Below are positions 14,741-29,207 of a DNA stretch of 64,000 bases, piece after piece; position 1 is the first letter of the stretch; every line of letters starts with the position of its first letter. The stretch comes from Lamellibrachia satsuma (taxonomy: Eukaryota > Annelida > Polychaeta > Sabellida > Siboglinidae). Below the pieces are notes generated by a model. That model did no database searches, was not told the DNA's origin, and worked only from the letters and a program-made list of their open reading frames with translations. The position numbers and the translations under genes are program-made. Location: positions 1,442,027-1,506,026 of the forward strand of contig BSQZ01000074.1 in the NCBI GenBank assembly GCA_033239005.1. The letters run 5' to 3'.

Positions 14741-17700
14741 CTTCAACATGCTTGCTCTAGTATGTACTACAAAATGCTAGCTCTAGTATGTACTACGACA
14801 TGCTAGCTCTAGTATCGACTACAACATGCTAGCTCTATTATGTACTTCGACATGCTAGCTCTAGTATGTACTAAGACAAGCTAACTCTAGTATCCACTAC
14901 AACATGCTAACTGTAGTATCCACTACAACATGCTAATTCTAGTATGCACTGCAACATGCTAGCTCTAGTATGTACTACAACATGCTAGTTCTATTATGTA
15001 CTTCGACATGCTAGCTCCAGTATGTACTACGACATGCTATCTCTAGTATCCACTACAACATGCTAGCTCTAGGATGAACTACGTCATGCTAGCTCTAATA
15101 TGCACTACAACATGCTAGCTCTAGTATGTACTTCGACATGCTAGCTCTAGTATGTACTACAACATGCTAGCTCTAGTATGTACTACAACATGCTAGCTCT
15201 AGTATGTACTACGACATGCTAGCTCTAGTATCCACTACAACATGCTAGCTCTAGTATGTACTACGACATGCTAGCTCTAGTATGCACTACAACATGCTAG
15301 CTCTAGTATGTACTACGACATGCTAGCTCTAGTATGCACTACAACATGCTAGCTCTAGTATGTACTACGACATGCTAGCTCTAGTATCCACTACAACATG
15401 CTAGCTCTAGTATGTACTACGACATGCTAGCTCTAGTATCCACTACAACATGCTAGCTCTAGTATGCGCTACAACATGCTAGCTCTAGTATGTACTACAA
15501 CATGCTAGCTCTAGTATGTACTACGGCATGCTAGCTCTAGTATGCGCTACAAAATGCTAGCTCTAGTATATACTACGACATGCTAGCTCTAGTATCCACT
15601 ACAACATGCTAGCTCTAGTATGTACTACGACATGCTAGCTCTAGTATGCACTACAACATGCTAGCTCTAGTATGTACTACGACATGCTAGCTGTAGTATG
15701 CACTACAACATGTTAGCTCTAGTATGTACTACGATATGCTAGCTCTAGTGTACACTACAACATGCTAGCTCTAGTATGCACTACAACATGCTAGCTCTAG
15801 TATCCACTACAACATGCTAGTTCTAGTATGTACTACGACATGCTAGCTCTAGTATGCGCTACAACATGGTAGCTCTAGTATGCACTGCTACATGCTAGCT
15901 CTAGTATGTACTACAACATGCTAGCTCTAGTATGTACTACAACATGCTAGCTCTATTATGTACTTCGACATGCTAGCTCTAGTATGTACTACGACATGCT
16001 AGCTCTAGTATCCACTACAACATGCTAGCTCTAGTATGTACTACAACATGCTAGCTCTATTATGTACTACAACATGCTAGCTCTAGTATGCACTACAACA
16101 TGCTAGCTCTAGTATGTACTACGATATGCTAGCTCTATTATCCACTACAACATGCTAGCTCTAGTATGTACTACGACATGCTAGCTCTAGTATCCACTAC
16201 AACATGCTAATTCTAGTATGCACTACAACATGCTAGCTCTAGTATGTACTACAACATGCTAGCTCTATTATGTACTTCGACATGCTAGCTCTAGTATGTA
16301 CTACGACATGCTAGCTCTAGTATCCACTACAACATGCTAGCTCTATTATGTACTTTGAAATGCTAGCTCTAATATGTACTACGACATGCTAACTCTAGTA
16401 TCCACTACAACATGCTAGCTCTAGTATGCACTGCAACATGCTAGCTCTAGTATGTACTACAACATGCTAGCTCTAGTATGTACTACAACATGCTAGCTCT
16501 AGTATGCTCTACAACATGCTAGCTCTAGTATGTACTACAACATGCTAGCTCTAGTATGTACTACGGCATGCTAGCTCTAGTATGCGCTACAACATGCTAG
16601 CTCTATTATCCACTACAACATGCTAGCTCTAGTATGTACTACAACATGCTAGCTCTAGTATGTACTACAACATGCTAGCTCTAGTATGTACTACAACATG
16701 CTAGCTCTAGTATGTACAACGACATGCTAGCTCTAGTATGTACTACAACATGCTAGCTCTAGTATGTACTACGGCATGCTAGCTCTAGTATGTACTTCGA
16801 CATGCTAGCTCTAGTATCCACTACAAATTTCTAATTCTAGTATGTACTACGACATGTTAGCTCTAGTATCCACTACAACATGCTAGCTCTAGTATGTACT
16901 ACAACATGCTAGCTCTAGTATGTACTACAACATGCTAGCTCTAGTATCCACTACAACATGCTAGCTCTAGTATGTACTACAACATGCTAGCTCTAGTATG
17001 TACTACAACATGCTAGCTCTAGTATGTACTACAACATGCTAGCTCTAGTATGCACTACAACATGCTAGCTCTAGTATGTACTACAACATGCTAGCTCTAG
17101 TATGCACTACAACATGCTAGCTCTAGTATGTACTACAACATGCTAGCTCTAGTATGTACTACAACATGCTAGCTCTAGTATCCACTACAACATGCTAGCT
17201 CTAGTATGTACTACAACATGCTAGCTCTAGTATGTACTACAACATGCTAGCTCTAGTATGTACTACAACATGCTAGCTCTAGTATGTACTACAACATGCT
17301 AGCTCTAGTATGTACTACAACATGCTAGCTCTAGTATGTACTACAACATGCTAGCTCTAGTATGCACTACAACATGCTAGCTCTAGTATGCACTACAACA
17401 TGCTAGCTCTAGTATGTACTACAACATGCTAGCTCTAGTATGTACTACAACATGCTAGCTCTAGTATGCACTACAACATGCTAGCTCTAGTATGTACTAC
17501 AACATGCTAGCTCTAGTATGTACTACAACATGCTAGCTCTAGTATGTACTACAACATGCTAGCTCTAGTATGTACTACAACATGCTAGCTCTAGTATGTA
17601 CTACAACATGCTAGCTCTAGTATGTACTACAACATGCTAGCTCTAGTATGTACTACAACATGCTAGCTCTAGTATGTACTACAACATGCTAGCTCTAGTA

Positions 17701-17894
17701 TGTACTACAACATGCTAGCTCTAGTATGTACTACAACATGCTAGCTCTAGTATGTACTACAACATGCTAGCTCTAGTATCCACTACAACATGCTATCTCT
17801 AGTATCCACTACAACATGCTAGCTCTAGTATGTACTACAACATGCTAGATCTAGTATGAACTACTACATGCTAGTTCTAGTATTCACTGCAACA

Positions 17895-18062
17895 TGTTAG
17901 CTCTAGTATATACTACGACATCTACTACTACATGCTAGCTCTAGTATCTACTACTGTATGCTAGCTCTAGTATATACTGCTACATACTATAAGCTAGCTC
18001 TAGTTTCTACTACTACTTGCTAGCTCTAGTATATACTACTACATGCTAGCTCTAGCATGCGC
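17895..18062. repeat. Diverged satellite monomers with TACTACT expansions
   Basis: Six or seven consecutive monomers here depart from every common subtype. They carry TCTACTACTAC and TATATACTGC forms, an extra CTACTA block and a monomer start AAGCTAGC, while keeping the GCTAGCTCTAG core. They sit between two well-conserved stretches, so this looks like a local relic or insertion-expansion rather than general decay. Confidence 0.75.
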
Positions 18063-18290
18063 TACAACATGCTAGCTCTAGTATGTACTACAACATGCTA
18101 GATCTATTATGTACTACGACATGCTAGCTCTAGTATGCACTACCACATGCTAGATCTATTATGTACTTCGAAATGCTAGCTCTAGTATCCACTACAACAT
18201 GCTAGCTCTAGTATGCGCTACAACATGCTAGCTCTAGTATGCACTACAACGTGCTAGCTCTATTATGTACTTCGACATGCTAGCTCTATT
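18060..18290. repeat. Satellite higher-order segment, copy 1 (repeats 1,380 bp downstream)
   Basis: This 230-bp segment carries a rare series of monomer variants: GATCTATTATG, CACTACCACATGC, CTTCGAAATGC and CTACAACGTGC. The same series recurs base for base at 19,440-19,670. The offset is 1,380 bp, equal to 53 monomers plus a 2-bp insertion seen near 18,788. It is a segmental duplication inside the array. Confidence 0.85.
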
Positions 18291-19439
18291 ATGTACTACA
18301 ACATGCTAGCTCTAATATGTACTACGACATGCTAACTCTAATATCCACTACAACATGCTAGCTCTAGTATGCACTGCAACATGCTAGCTCTAGTATGTAC
18401 TACAACATGCTTGCTCTAGTATGTACTACAACATGCTAGCTCTAGTATCCACTACAACATTCTAGCTCTAGTATGTACTACGACATGCTAGCTCTAGTAT
18501 CCACTACAACATGCTAGCTCTAGTATCCACTACAACATGCTAGCTCTAGTATGTACTACGACATGCTAGCTCTAGTATGTACTACGGCATGCTAGCTCTA
18601 GTATGCGCTACAACATGCTAGCTCTAGTATGTACTACAACATGCTAGCTCTAGTATGTACTACAACATGCTAGCTCTAGTATGTACTACAACATGCTAGC
18701 TCTAGTATGTACTACAACATGCTAGCTCTAGTATGTACTACAACATGCTAGCTCTAGTATGTACTACAACATGCTAGCTCTAGTATGTACACTACAACAT
18801 GCTAGCTCTAGTATGCACTACAACATGCTAGCTCTAGTATGTACTACAACATGCTAGCTCTAGTATGCACTACAACATGCTAGCTCTAGTATGTACTACA
18901 ACATGCTAGCTCTAGTATGCACTACAACATGCTAGCTCTAGTATGTACTACAACATGCTAGCTCTAGTATGTACTACAACATGCTAGCTCTAGTATGTAC
19001 TACAACATGCTAGCTCTAGTATGTACTACAACATGCTAGCTCTAGTATGTACTACAACATGCTAGCTCTAGTATGTACTACAACATGCTAGCTCTAGTAT
19101 GTACTACAACATGCTAGCTCTAGTATGCACTACAACATGCTAGCTCTAGTATGTACTACAACATGCTAGCTCTAGTATGTACTACGACATGCTAGCTCTA
19201 GTATGCACTACAACATGCTAGCTCTAGTATGCACTACAACATGCTAGCTCTAGTATCCACTACAACATGCTAGCTCTAGTATGTTCTACGACATGCTAGC
19301 TCTAGTATGCACTACCACATGCTAGCTCTATTATGTACTTCGAAATGCTAGCTCTAGTATCCACTACAACATGCTAGCTCTAGTACGCACTACAACATGC
19401 TAGCTCTAGTATGCACTACAACATGCTAGCTCTATTATG

Positions 19440-19670
19440 CGCTACAACATGCTAGCTCTAGTATGTACTACAACATGCTAGATCTATTATGTACTACGAC
19501 ATGCTAGCTCTAGTATGCACTACCACATGCTAGATCTATTATGTACTTCGAAATGCTAGCTCTAGTATCCACTACAACATGCTAGCTCTAGTATGCGCTA
19601 CAACATGCTAGCTCTAGTATGCACTACAACGTGCTAGCTCTATTATGTACTTCGACATGCTAGCTCTAGT
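19440..19670. repeat. Satellite higher-order segment, copy 2
   Basis: This is the second copy of the variant series at 18,060-18,290, identical through the diagnostic monomers and diverging after about 19,667. Between the copies lies a homogenised A-type block at about 18,610-19,190, so expansion of simple monomers may have separated them. Confidence 0.85.
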
Positions 19671-22600
19671 ATGTACTACAACATGCTAGCTCTAGTATGT
19701 ACTACGACATGCTAGCTCTAGTATGCACTACAACATGCTAGCTCTAGTATGTACTACAACATGCTAGCTCTAGTATGAACTACGACATGCTAGCTCTAGT
19801 ATCCACTACACATTTCTAATTCTAGTATGTACTACGACATGCTAGCTCTAGTATCCACTACAACATGCTAGCTCTAGGATGTACTACAACATGCTAGCTC
19901 TAGTATGTACTACAACATGCTAGCTCTAGTATGTACTACAACATGCTAGCTCTAGTATGTACTACAACATGCTAGCTCTAGTATGTACTACAACATGCTA
20001 GCTCTAGTATGTACTACAACATGCTAGCTCTAGTATGTACTACAACATGCTAGCTCTAGTATGTACTACAACATGCTAGCTCTAGTATGCACTACAACAT
20101 GCTAGCTCTAGTATGTACTACAACATGCTAGCTCTAGTATCCACTACAACATGCTAGCTCTAGTATGTACTACAACATGCTAGCTCTAGTATGTACTACA
20201 ACATGCTAGCTCTAGTATCCACTACAACATGCTAGCTCTACTATGAACTACAACATGCTAGCTCTAGTATGTACTACAACATGCTAGCTCTAGTATCCAC
20301 TACAACATGCTAGCTCTAGTATGTACTACAACATGCTAGCTCTAGTATCAACTACAACATGCTAGCTCTAGTATGTACTACAACATGCTAGCTCTAGTAT
20401 GCACTACAACATGCTAGCTCTAGTATGTACTACGACATGCTAGCTCTAGTATGTACTACGACATGCTAGCTCTAGTATCCACTACAACATTCTATCTCTA
20501 GTATCCACTACAACATGCTAGCTCTAGGATGTACTACGACATGCTAGCCCTAGTATGCACAACAACATGCTAGCTCTATTATGTACTTTGACATGCTAGC
20601 TCTAGTATCCACTACAACATGCTAACTCTAGTATGCGCTACAACATGCTAGCTCTAGTATGTACTACAACATGCTAGCTCTATTATATACTTCGACATGC
20701 CAGCTCTAGTATCCACTACAACAAGTAGCTCTAGTATGTACTACAACATGCTAGCTCTATTATGTACTTCGACATGCTAGCTCTAGTATGTACTACGGCA
20801 TGCTAGCTCTAGTATCCACTACAACATGCTAGCTCTAGTATGTACTACGACATGCTAGCTCTAGTATGTACTACGACATGCTAGCTCTAGTATGTACTAC
20901 AACATGCTAGCTCTAGTATCCACTACAACATGCTAGCTCTAGTATGTACTACAACATGCTAGCTCTAGTATGTACTACAACATGCTAGCTCTAGTATGTA
21001 CTACAACATGCTAGCTCTAGTATGTACTACAACATGCTAGCTCTAGTATGTACTACAACATGCTAGCTCTAGTATGCACTACAACATGCTAGCTCTAGTA
21101 TGTACTACAACATGCTAGCTCTAGTATGTACTACAACATGCTAGCTCTAGTATCCACTACAACATGCTAGCTCTAGTATGTACTACAACATGCTAGCTCT
21201 ATTATGCACTACAACATGCTAGCTCTAGTATGTACTACGACATGCTAGCTCTAGTATCCACTACAACATGCTAGCTCTAGTATGCACTACAACATGCTAG
21301 CTCTAGTATCCACTACAACATGCTAGCTCTAGTATGTACTACAACATGCTAGCTCTAGTATGTACTACAACATGCTAGCTCTAGTATGTACTACAACATG
21401 CTAGCTCTAGTATGTACTACAACATGCTAGCTCTAGTATGTACTACAACATGCTAGCTCTAGTATGTACTACGACATGCTAGCTCTAGTATCGACTACAA
21501 CATGCTAGCTCTATTATGAACTTCGACATGCTAGCTCTAGTATGTACTACGACATGCTAGCTCTAGTATGCACTACAACATGCTAGCTCTAGTATCCACT
21601 ACAACATGCTAGCTCTAGTATGTACTACAACATGCTAGCTCTAGTATGTACTACAACATGCTAGCTCTAGTATGTACTACAACATGCTAGCTCTACTACA
21701 ACATGCTAGCTCTAGTATCCACTACAACATGCTAGCTCTAGTAGTGTACTACAACATGCTAGCTCTAGTATGTACTACAACATGCTAGCTCTAGTATGTA
21801 CTACAACATGCTAGCTCTAGTATGTACTACAACATGCTAGCTCTAGTATGTACTACAACATGCTAGCTCTATTATGTACTTCGACATGCTAGCTCCAGTA
21901 TGTACTACGACATGCTATCTCTAGTATCCACTACAACATGCTAGCTCTAGGATGAACTACGTCATGCTAGCTCTAATATGCACTACAACATGCTAGCTCT
22001 AGTATGTACTACGACATGCTAGCTTTAGTATGCACTCCAACATGCTAGCTCTAGTATGCACTGTAACATGCTAGCTCTAGTATGTACTACAACATGCTAA
22101 CTATATTATGTACTACAACATGCTAGCTCTATTATGTACTTCGACATGCTAGCTCTAGTATGTACTACGACATGCTAGCTCTAGTATACACTACAACATG
22201 CTAACTCTAGTATGTTCTACGACATGCTAGCTCTAGTATCCACTACAACATGCTAGCTCTATTATGTACTTTGAAATGCTAGCTCTAATATGTACTACGA
22301 CATGCTAACTCTAGTATCCACTACAACATGCTAGCTCTAGTATGCACTGCAACATGCTAGCTCTAGTATGCACTACAACATGCTAGCTCTAGTATGTACT
22401 ACAACATGCTAGCTCTAGTATGTACTACAACATGCTAGCTCTAGTATGTACTACGACATGCTAGCTCTAGTATGTACTACGGCATGCTAGCTCTAGTATG
22501 CGCTACAACATGCTAGCTCTAGTATGTACTACGACATGCTAGCTCTAGTATCCACTACAACATGCTAGCTCTAGTATCCACTACAACATGCTAGCTCTAG

Positions 22601-25600
22601 TATGTACTACGACATGCTAGCTCTAGTATGTACTACAACATGCTAGCTCTAGTATCCACTACAACATGCTAGCTCTAGTATGCACTTCAACATGCTAGCT
22701 CTAGTATGTACTACAACATGCTAGCTCTAGTATGTACTACAACATGCTAGCTCTAGTATGTACTACGACATGCTAGCTCTAGTATGCACTACAACATGCT
22801 AGCTCTATTATGTACTTCGACATGCTAGCTCTAGTATCCACTACAACATGCTAGCTCTAGTATGTACTACGACATGCTAGCTCTAGTATCCACTACAACA
22901 TGCTAGCTCTAGTATGCACTACAACATGCTAGCTCTAGTATGCACTACAACATGCTAGCTCTAGTATGTACTACAACATGCTAGCTCTAGTATCCACTAC
23001 AACATGCTAGCTCTAGTATGTACTACAACATGCTAGCTCTAGTATGCACTACAACATGCTAGCTCTAGTATGTACTACAACATGCTAGCTCTATTATGTA
23101 CTTCGACATGCTAGCTCTAGTATGTACTACGACATGCTAGCTCTATTATCCACTACAACATGCTAACTCTAGTATGTACTACGACATGCTAGCTGTAGTA
23201 TCCACTACAACATGCTAGCTCTACTATGCACTGCAACATGCTAGCTCTAGTATGTACTACGACATGCTAGCTCTAGTATGCACTACCACATGCTAGCTCT
23301 ATTATGTACTTCGAAATGCTAGCTCTAGTATCCACTACAACATGCTAGCTCTAGTATGCGCTACAACATGCTAGCTCTAGTATGCACTACAACATGCTAG
23401 CTCTATTATGTACTTCGACATGCTAGCTCTAGTATGTACTACGACATGCTAGCTCTAGTATCCACTACAACATGCTAGCTCTATTATGTACTTCGACATG
23501 CTAGCTCTAGTATGTACTAAGACAAGCTAACTCTAGTATCCACTACAACATGCTAACTGTAGTATCCACTACAACATGCTAATTCTACTATGCACTGCAA
23601 CATGCTTGCTCTAGTATGTACTACGACATGCTAGCTCTAGTATCGACTACAACATGCTAGCTCTATTATGTACTTCGACATGCTAGCTCTAGTATGTACT
23701 ACGACATGCTAGCTCTAGTATACACTACAACATGCTAGCTCTAGTATGCACTACAACATGCTAGCTCTAATATGCACTACAACATGCTAGCTCTAGTATG
23801 TACTACGACATGCTAGCTTTAGTATGCACTCCAACATGCTAGCTCTAGTATGCACTGTAACATGCTAGCTCTAGTATGTACTACAACATGCTAACTATAT
23901 TATGTACTACAACATGCTACCTCTATTATGTACTTCGACATGCTAGCTCTAGTATGCAATACGACATGCTAGCTCTATTATCCACTACAACATGCTAACT
24001 CTAGTATGTACTACGGCATGCTAGCTCTAGTATGTACTACCATATGCTAGCTCTAGTATCCACTACAACATGCTAGCTCTAGTATGTACTACGACATGCT
24101 AGCTCTAGTATCCACTACAACATGCTAGCTCTACTATGCACTACAACATGCTAGCTCTAGTATGCACTACAACATGCTAGCTCTACTATGCACTACGACA
24201 TGCTAGCTCTAGTATGTACTACAACATGCTAGCTCTAGTATGTACTACGACATGCTAGCTCTAGTATCCACTACAACATGCTAGCTCTATTATGTACTTC
24301 GACATGCTAGCTCTAGTATGTACTACGACATGCTAACTCTAGTATGCACTACAACATGCTAGCTCTAGTATGTACTACGACATGCTAGCTCTAGTATGAA
24401 CTACAACATGCTAGCTCTAGTATGTACTACAACATGCTAGCTCTAGTATGTACTACGACATGCTAGCTCTAGTATGCACTACAACATGCTAGCTCTAGTA
24501 TGTACTACGACATGCTAGCTCTAGTATGCACTACAACATGCTAGCTCTAGTATGCACTACAACATGCTAGCTCTAGTATCCACTACAACATGCTAGCTCT
24601 AGTATGCACTACAACATGCTAGCTCTAGTATGCACTACAACATGCTAGCTCTAGTATGTACTACAACATGCTAGCTCTAGTATGTACTACGACATGCTAG
24701 CTCTAGTATCCACTACAACATGCTAGCTCTAGTATGTACTACGACATGCTAGCTCTAGTATCCACTACAACATGCTAGCTCTAGTATGCACTACAACATG
24801 CTAGCTCTAGTATGCTCTACAACATGCTAGCTCTAGTATATACTACGACATGCTAGCTCTAATATCCACTACAACATGCTAGCTCTAGTATGTACTACGA
24901 CATGCTAGCTCTAGTATGCGCTACAACATGCTAGCTCTAGTATCCACTACAACATGCTAGCTCTAGTATGTACTACGACATGCTAGCTCTAGTATGCACT
25001 ACAACATGCTAGCTCTAGTATCCACTACAACATGCTAGCTCTAGTATTTACTACAACATGCTAGCTCTAGTATGTACTACGACATGCTAGCTCTAGTATG
25101 CACTACAACATGCTAGCTCTATTATGTACTTCGACATGCTAGCTCTTGTATCCACTACAACATGCTAGCTCTTGTATGTACTACGACATGCTAGCTCTAG
25201 TATCCAATACAACATGCTAGCTCTAGTATCCACTACAACATGCTAATTCTAGTATGCACTCCAACATGCTAGCTCTAGTATGTACTACAACATGCTAGCT
25301 CTTGTATCCACTACAACATGCTAGCTCTTGTATGTACTACGACATGCTAGCTCTAGTATCCAATACAACATGCTAGCTCTAGTATCCACTACAACATGCT
25401 AATTCTAGTATGCACTGCAACATGCTAGCTCTAGTATGTACTACAACATGCTAGCTCTATTATGTACTACGACATGCTAGCTCTAGTATCCACTACAACA
25501 TGCTAGCTCTAGTATGTACTACGACATGCTAGCTCTAGTATCCACTACAACATGCTAGCTCTAGTATGTACTACAACATGCTAGCTCTAGTATGTACTAC

Positions 25601-28245
25601 AACATGCTAGCTCTAGTATCCACTACAACATGCTAGCTCTAGTATGTACTACGACATGCTAGCTCTAGTATCCACTACAACATGCTAGCTCTAGTATCCA
25701 CTACAACATGCTAGCTCTAGTATGTACTACAACATGCTAGCTCTAGTATGTACTACAACATGCTAGCTCCAGTATCCGCTACAACATGCTAGCTCTAGTA
25801 TGTACTACGACATGCTAGCTCTATTATCCACTACAACATGCTAACTCTAGTATGTACTACGACATGCTAAATGTAGTATCCACTACAACATGCTAGCTCT
25901 ACTATGCACTGCAACATGCTTGCTCTAGTATGTACTACAACATGCTAGCTCTAGTATGTACTACGACATGCTAGCTCTAGTATCCACTACAACATGCTAG
26001 CTCTAGTATCCACTACAACATGCTAATTCTAGTATGCACTACAACATGCTAGCTCTTAGTATGTACTACAAACATAGCTAGCTCTATTATGTACTACAAC
26101 ATGCTAGCTCCAGTATGTACTACGACATGCTAGCTCTAGTATCCACTACAACATGCTAGCTCTAGTATCCACTACAACATGCTAGCTCTAGTATGTACTA
26201 CGACATGCTAGCTCTAGTATGCACTACAACATGCTAGCTCTAGTATGCACTACAACATGCTAGCTCTAGTATGTACTACAACATGCTAGCTCTAATATGT
26301 ACTACAACATGCTAACTCTAATATCTACTGTAACATGCTAGCTCTAGTATGCACTGCAACATGCTAGCTCTAGTATCCACTACAACATGCTAGCTCTAGT
26401 ATGTACTACAACATGCTAGCTCTAGTATCCACTACAACATGCTAACTCTAGTATGTACTACGACATGCTAGCTCTAGTATCCACTACAACATGCTAGCTC
26501 TAGTATCCACTACAACATGCTAGCTCTAGTATGTACTACGACATGCTAGCTCTAGTATGCACAAATCATAACATGCTAGCTCTAGTATGTACTACAACAT
26601 GCTAGCTCTAGTATGCACTACAACATGCTAGCTCTAGTATGTACTTCGACATGCTAGCTCTAGTATGTACTACAAACATGCTAGCTCTATTATGTACTTC
26701 TGACATGCTAGCTCTAGTATCCACTACAACATTTCTAGCTCTAGTATGTACTACAACATGCTAGCTCTATTATCCACAACAACATGCTAGCTCTAGTATG
26801 TACTACAACATGCTAGATCTAGGATGTACTACAACATGCTAGCTCTAGTATGCACTACAACATGCTAGCTCTATTTATGTACTACGGGACATGCTAGCTC
26901 TAGTATCCACTACAACATGCTAGCTCTAGTATGTACTACAACATGCTAGCTCTAGTATCCACTACAACATGCTAGCTCTAGTATGTACTACTGACATGCT
27001 AGCTCTAGTATCCACTACAACATGCTAGCTCTAGTATATACTACAACATGCTAGCTCTAGTATGCACTTACAACATGCTAGCTCTAGTATGTACTACAAC
27101 ATGCTAGCTCTAGTATGTACTACAGACATGCTAGCTCTAGTATCCACTACAACATGCTAGCTCTAGTATGCACTACAACATGCTAGCTCTAGTATGCACT
27201 ACAACATGCCTAGTTCTAGTATGTACTACAATATGCTAGCTCTAGTATCCACTACAACATGCTAGCTCTAGTATGTACTTAGAACATGCGTAGCTCTAGT
27301 ATCCACTACAACATGCTAGCTCTAGTATGTACTACGACATGCTAGCTCTAGTATACACTACAACATGCTAGCTCTAGTATCCACTACAACATGCTAGCTC
27401 TAGTATGTCACTCACAACATGCTAGCTCTAGTATCCACTACAACATGCTAGCTCTAGTATGTTACTACAACATGCTAGCTCTAGTATGCACTACAACATG
27501 CTAGCTCTATTATGCACTACACATGCTAGCTCTAGTATCCAACTACAACATGCTAGCTCTAGTATGCCACTACAACATGCTAGCTCTAGTATGTACTTCA
27601 ACATGATTAGCTCTAGTATCGCACTACAACATGCCAGCTCTAGTATGTACTACGACATGCTAGCTCTAGTATGTGCCACTACAACATGCTAGCTCTAGTA
27701 TGTACTACAACATGCTAGCTCTAGTATGTACTACGACATGCTAGCTCTAGTATGCACTACAACATGCTAGCTCTAGTATGTACTACGACATGCTAGCTCT
27801 AGTATGCACTACTGACATGCTAGCTCTAGTATCCACTACAACATGCTAGCTCTAGTATCCACTACAACATGCTAGCTCTAGTATGTACTACGGACATGCT
27901 AGCTCTAGTATCCACTACAACATGCTAGCTCTAGTATGTACTACGACATGCTAGCTCTAGTATGCACTACAACATGCTAGCTCTAGTATGCACTACAACA
28001 TGCTAGCTCTAGTATCCACTACAACATGCTAGCTCTAGTATGTACTACAACATGCTAGCTCTAGTATGTACTACAACATGCTAGCTCTAGTATGCACTAC
28101 AACATGCTAGCTCTAGTATCCACTACAACATGCTAGTTCTAGTATGTACTACAACATGCTAGCTCTAGTATGTACTACTGACATGCTAACTCTAGTATGT
28201 ACTACAACATGCTAGCTCTAGTATCCACTACAACATGCTAGCTCT

Positions 28246-28282
28246 ATTATGTACTTTGAATAAGAATTAATATAACTACAGA
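28246..28282. repeat. Non-satellite interruption in the array
   Basis: After a TTATGTACTTTGA monomer half there are about 20 bases (AATAAGAATTAATATAAC) that match no monomer form, then the array resumes with CTACAGACATGC. It is one of very few places where foreign sequence breaks the array. Its origin is unknown. It could be a short insertion scar or an assembly join. Confidence 0.65.
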
Positions 28283-28999
28283 CATGCTAGCTCTAGTATG
28301 CACTACAACATGCTAGCTGTAGTATGCACTACAACATGTTAGCTCTAGTATGTACTACGATATGCTAGCTCTAGTGTACACTACAACATGCTAGCTCTAG
28401 TATGCACTACAACATGCTAGCTCTAGTATCCACTACAACATGCTAGTTCTAGTATGTACTACGACATGCTAGCTCTAGTATGCACTACAACATGCTAGCT
28501 CTAGTATGCACTACAACATGCTAGCTCTAGTATCCACTACAACATGCTAGTTCTAGTATGTACTACAACATGCTAGCTCTAGTATGCGCTACAACATGCT
28601 AGCTCTAGTATGCACTGCAACATGCTAGCTCTAGTATCCACTACAACATGCTAGCTCTAGTATGTACTACGACATGCTAGCTCTAGTATCCACTACAACA
28701 TGCTAGCTCTAGTATGTACTACGACATGCTAGCTCTAGTATCCACTACAACATGCTAGCTCTAGTATGTACTACGACATGCTAGCTCTAGTATCCACTAC
28801 AACATGCTAGCTCTAGTATGCACTACAACATGCTAGCTCTAGTATGTACTACGGCATGCTAGCTCTAGTATGCGCTACAACATGCTAGCTCTAGTATGTA
28901 CTACGACATGCTAGCTCTAGTATGTACTACGGCATGCTAGCTCTAGTATGCACTACAACATGCTAGCTCTAGTATGTACTACGACATGCTAGCTCTAGT

Positions 29000-29207
29000 A
29001 TCCACTACAACATGCTAGCTCTAGTATCCACTACAACATGCTAGCTCTAGTATCCACTACAACATGCTAGCTCTAGTATCCACTACAACATGCTAGCTCT
29101 AGTATCCACTACAACATGCTAGCTCTAGTATCCACTACAACATGCTAGCTCTAGTATCCACTACAACATGCTAGCTCTAGTATCCACTACAACATGCTAG
29201 CTCTAGT
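29000..29207. repeat. Run of eight GTATCCACTACAA satellite monomers
   Basis: Eight consecutive monomers are identical CCAC-type copies. Elsewhere this subtype usually alternates with the CTACGA subtype, giving a 52-bp dimer rhythm. The run shows that local amplification is not restricted to the commonest subtype. Confidence 0.8.

Noticed and set aside
27459..27692. 77-codon frame inside the satellite with HASSSM repeats
   Set aside because: It exists only because several 1-base indels in this stretch cancel the frame shift of the 26-bp period. It is satellite, not a gene.
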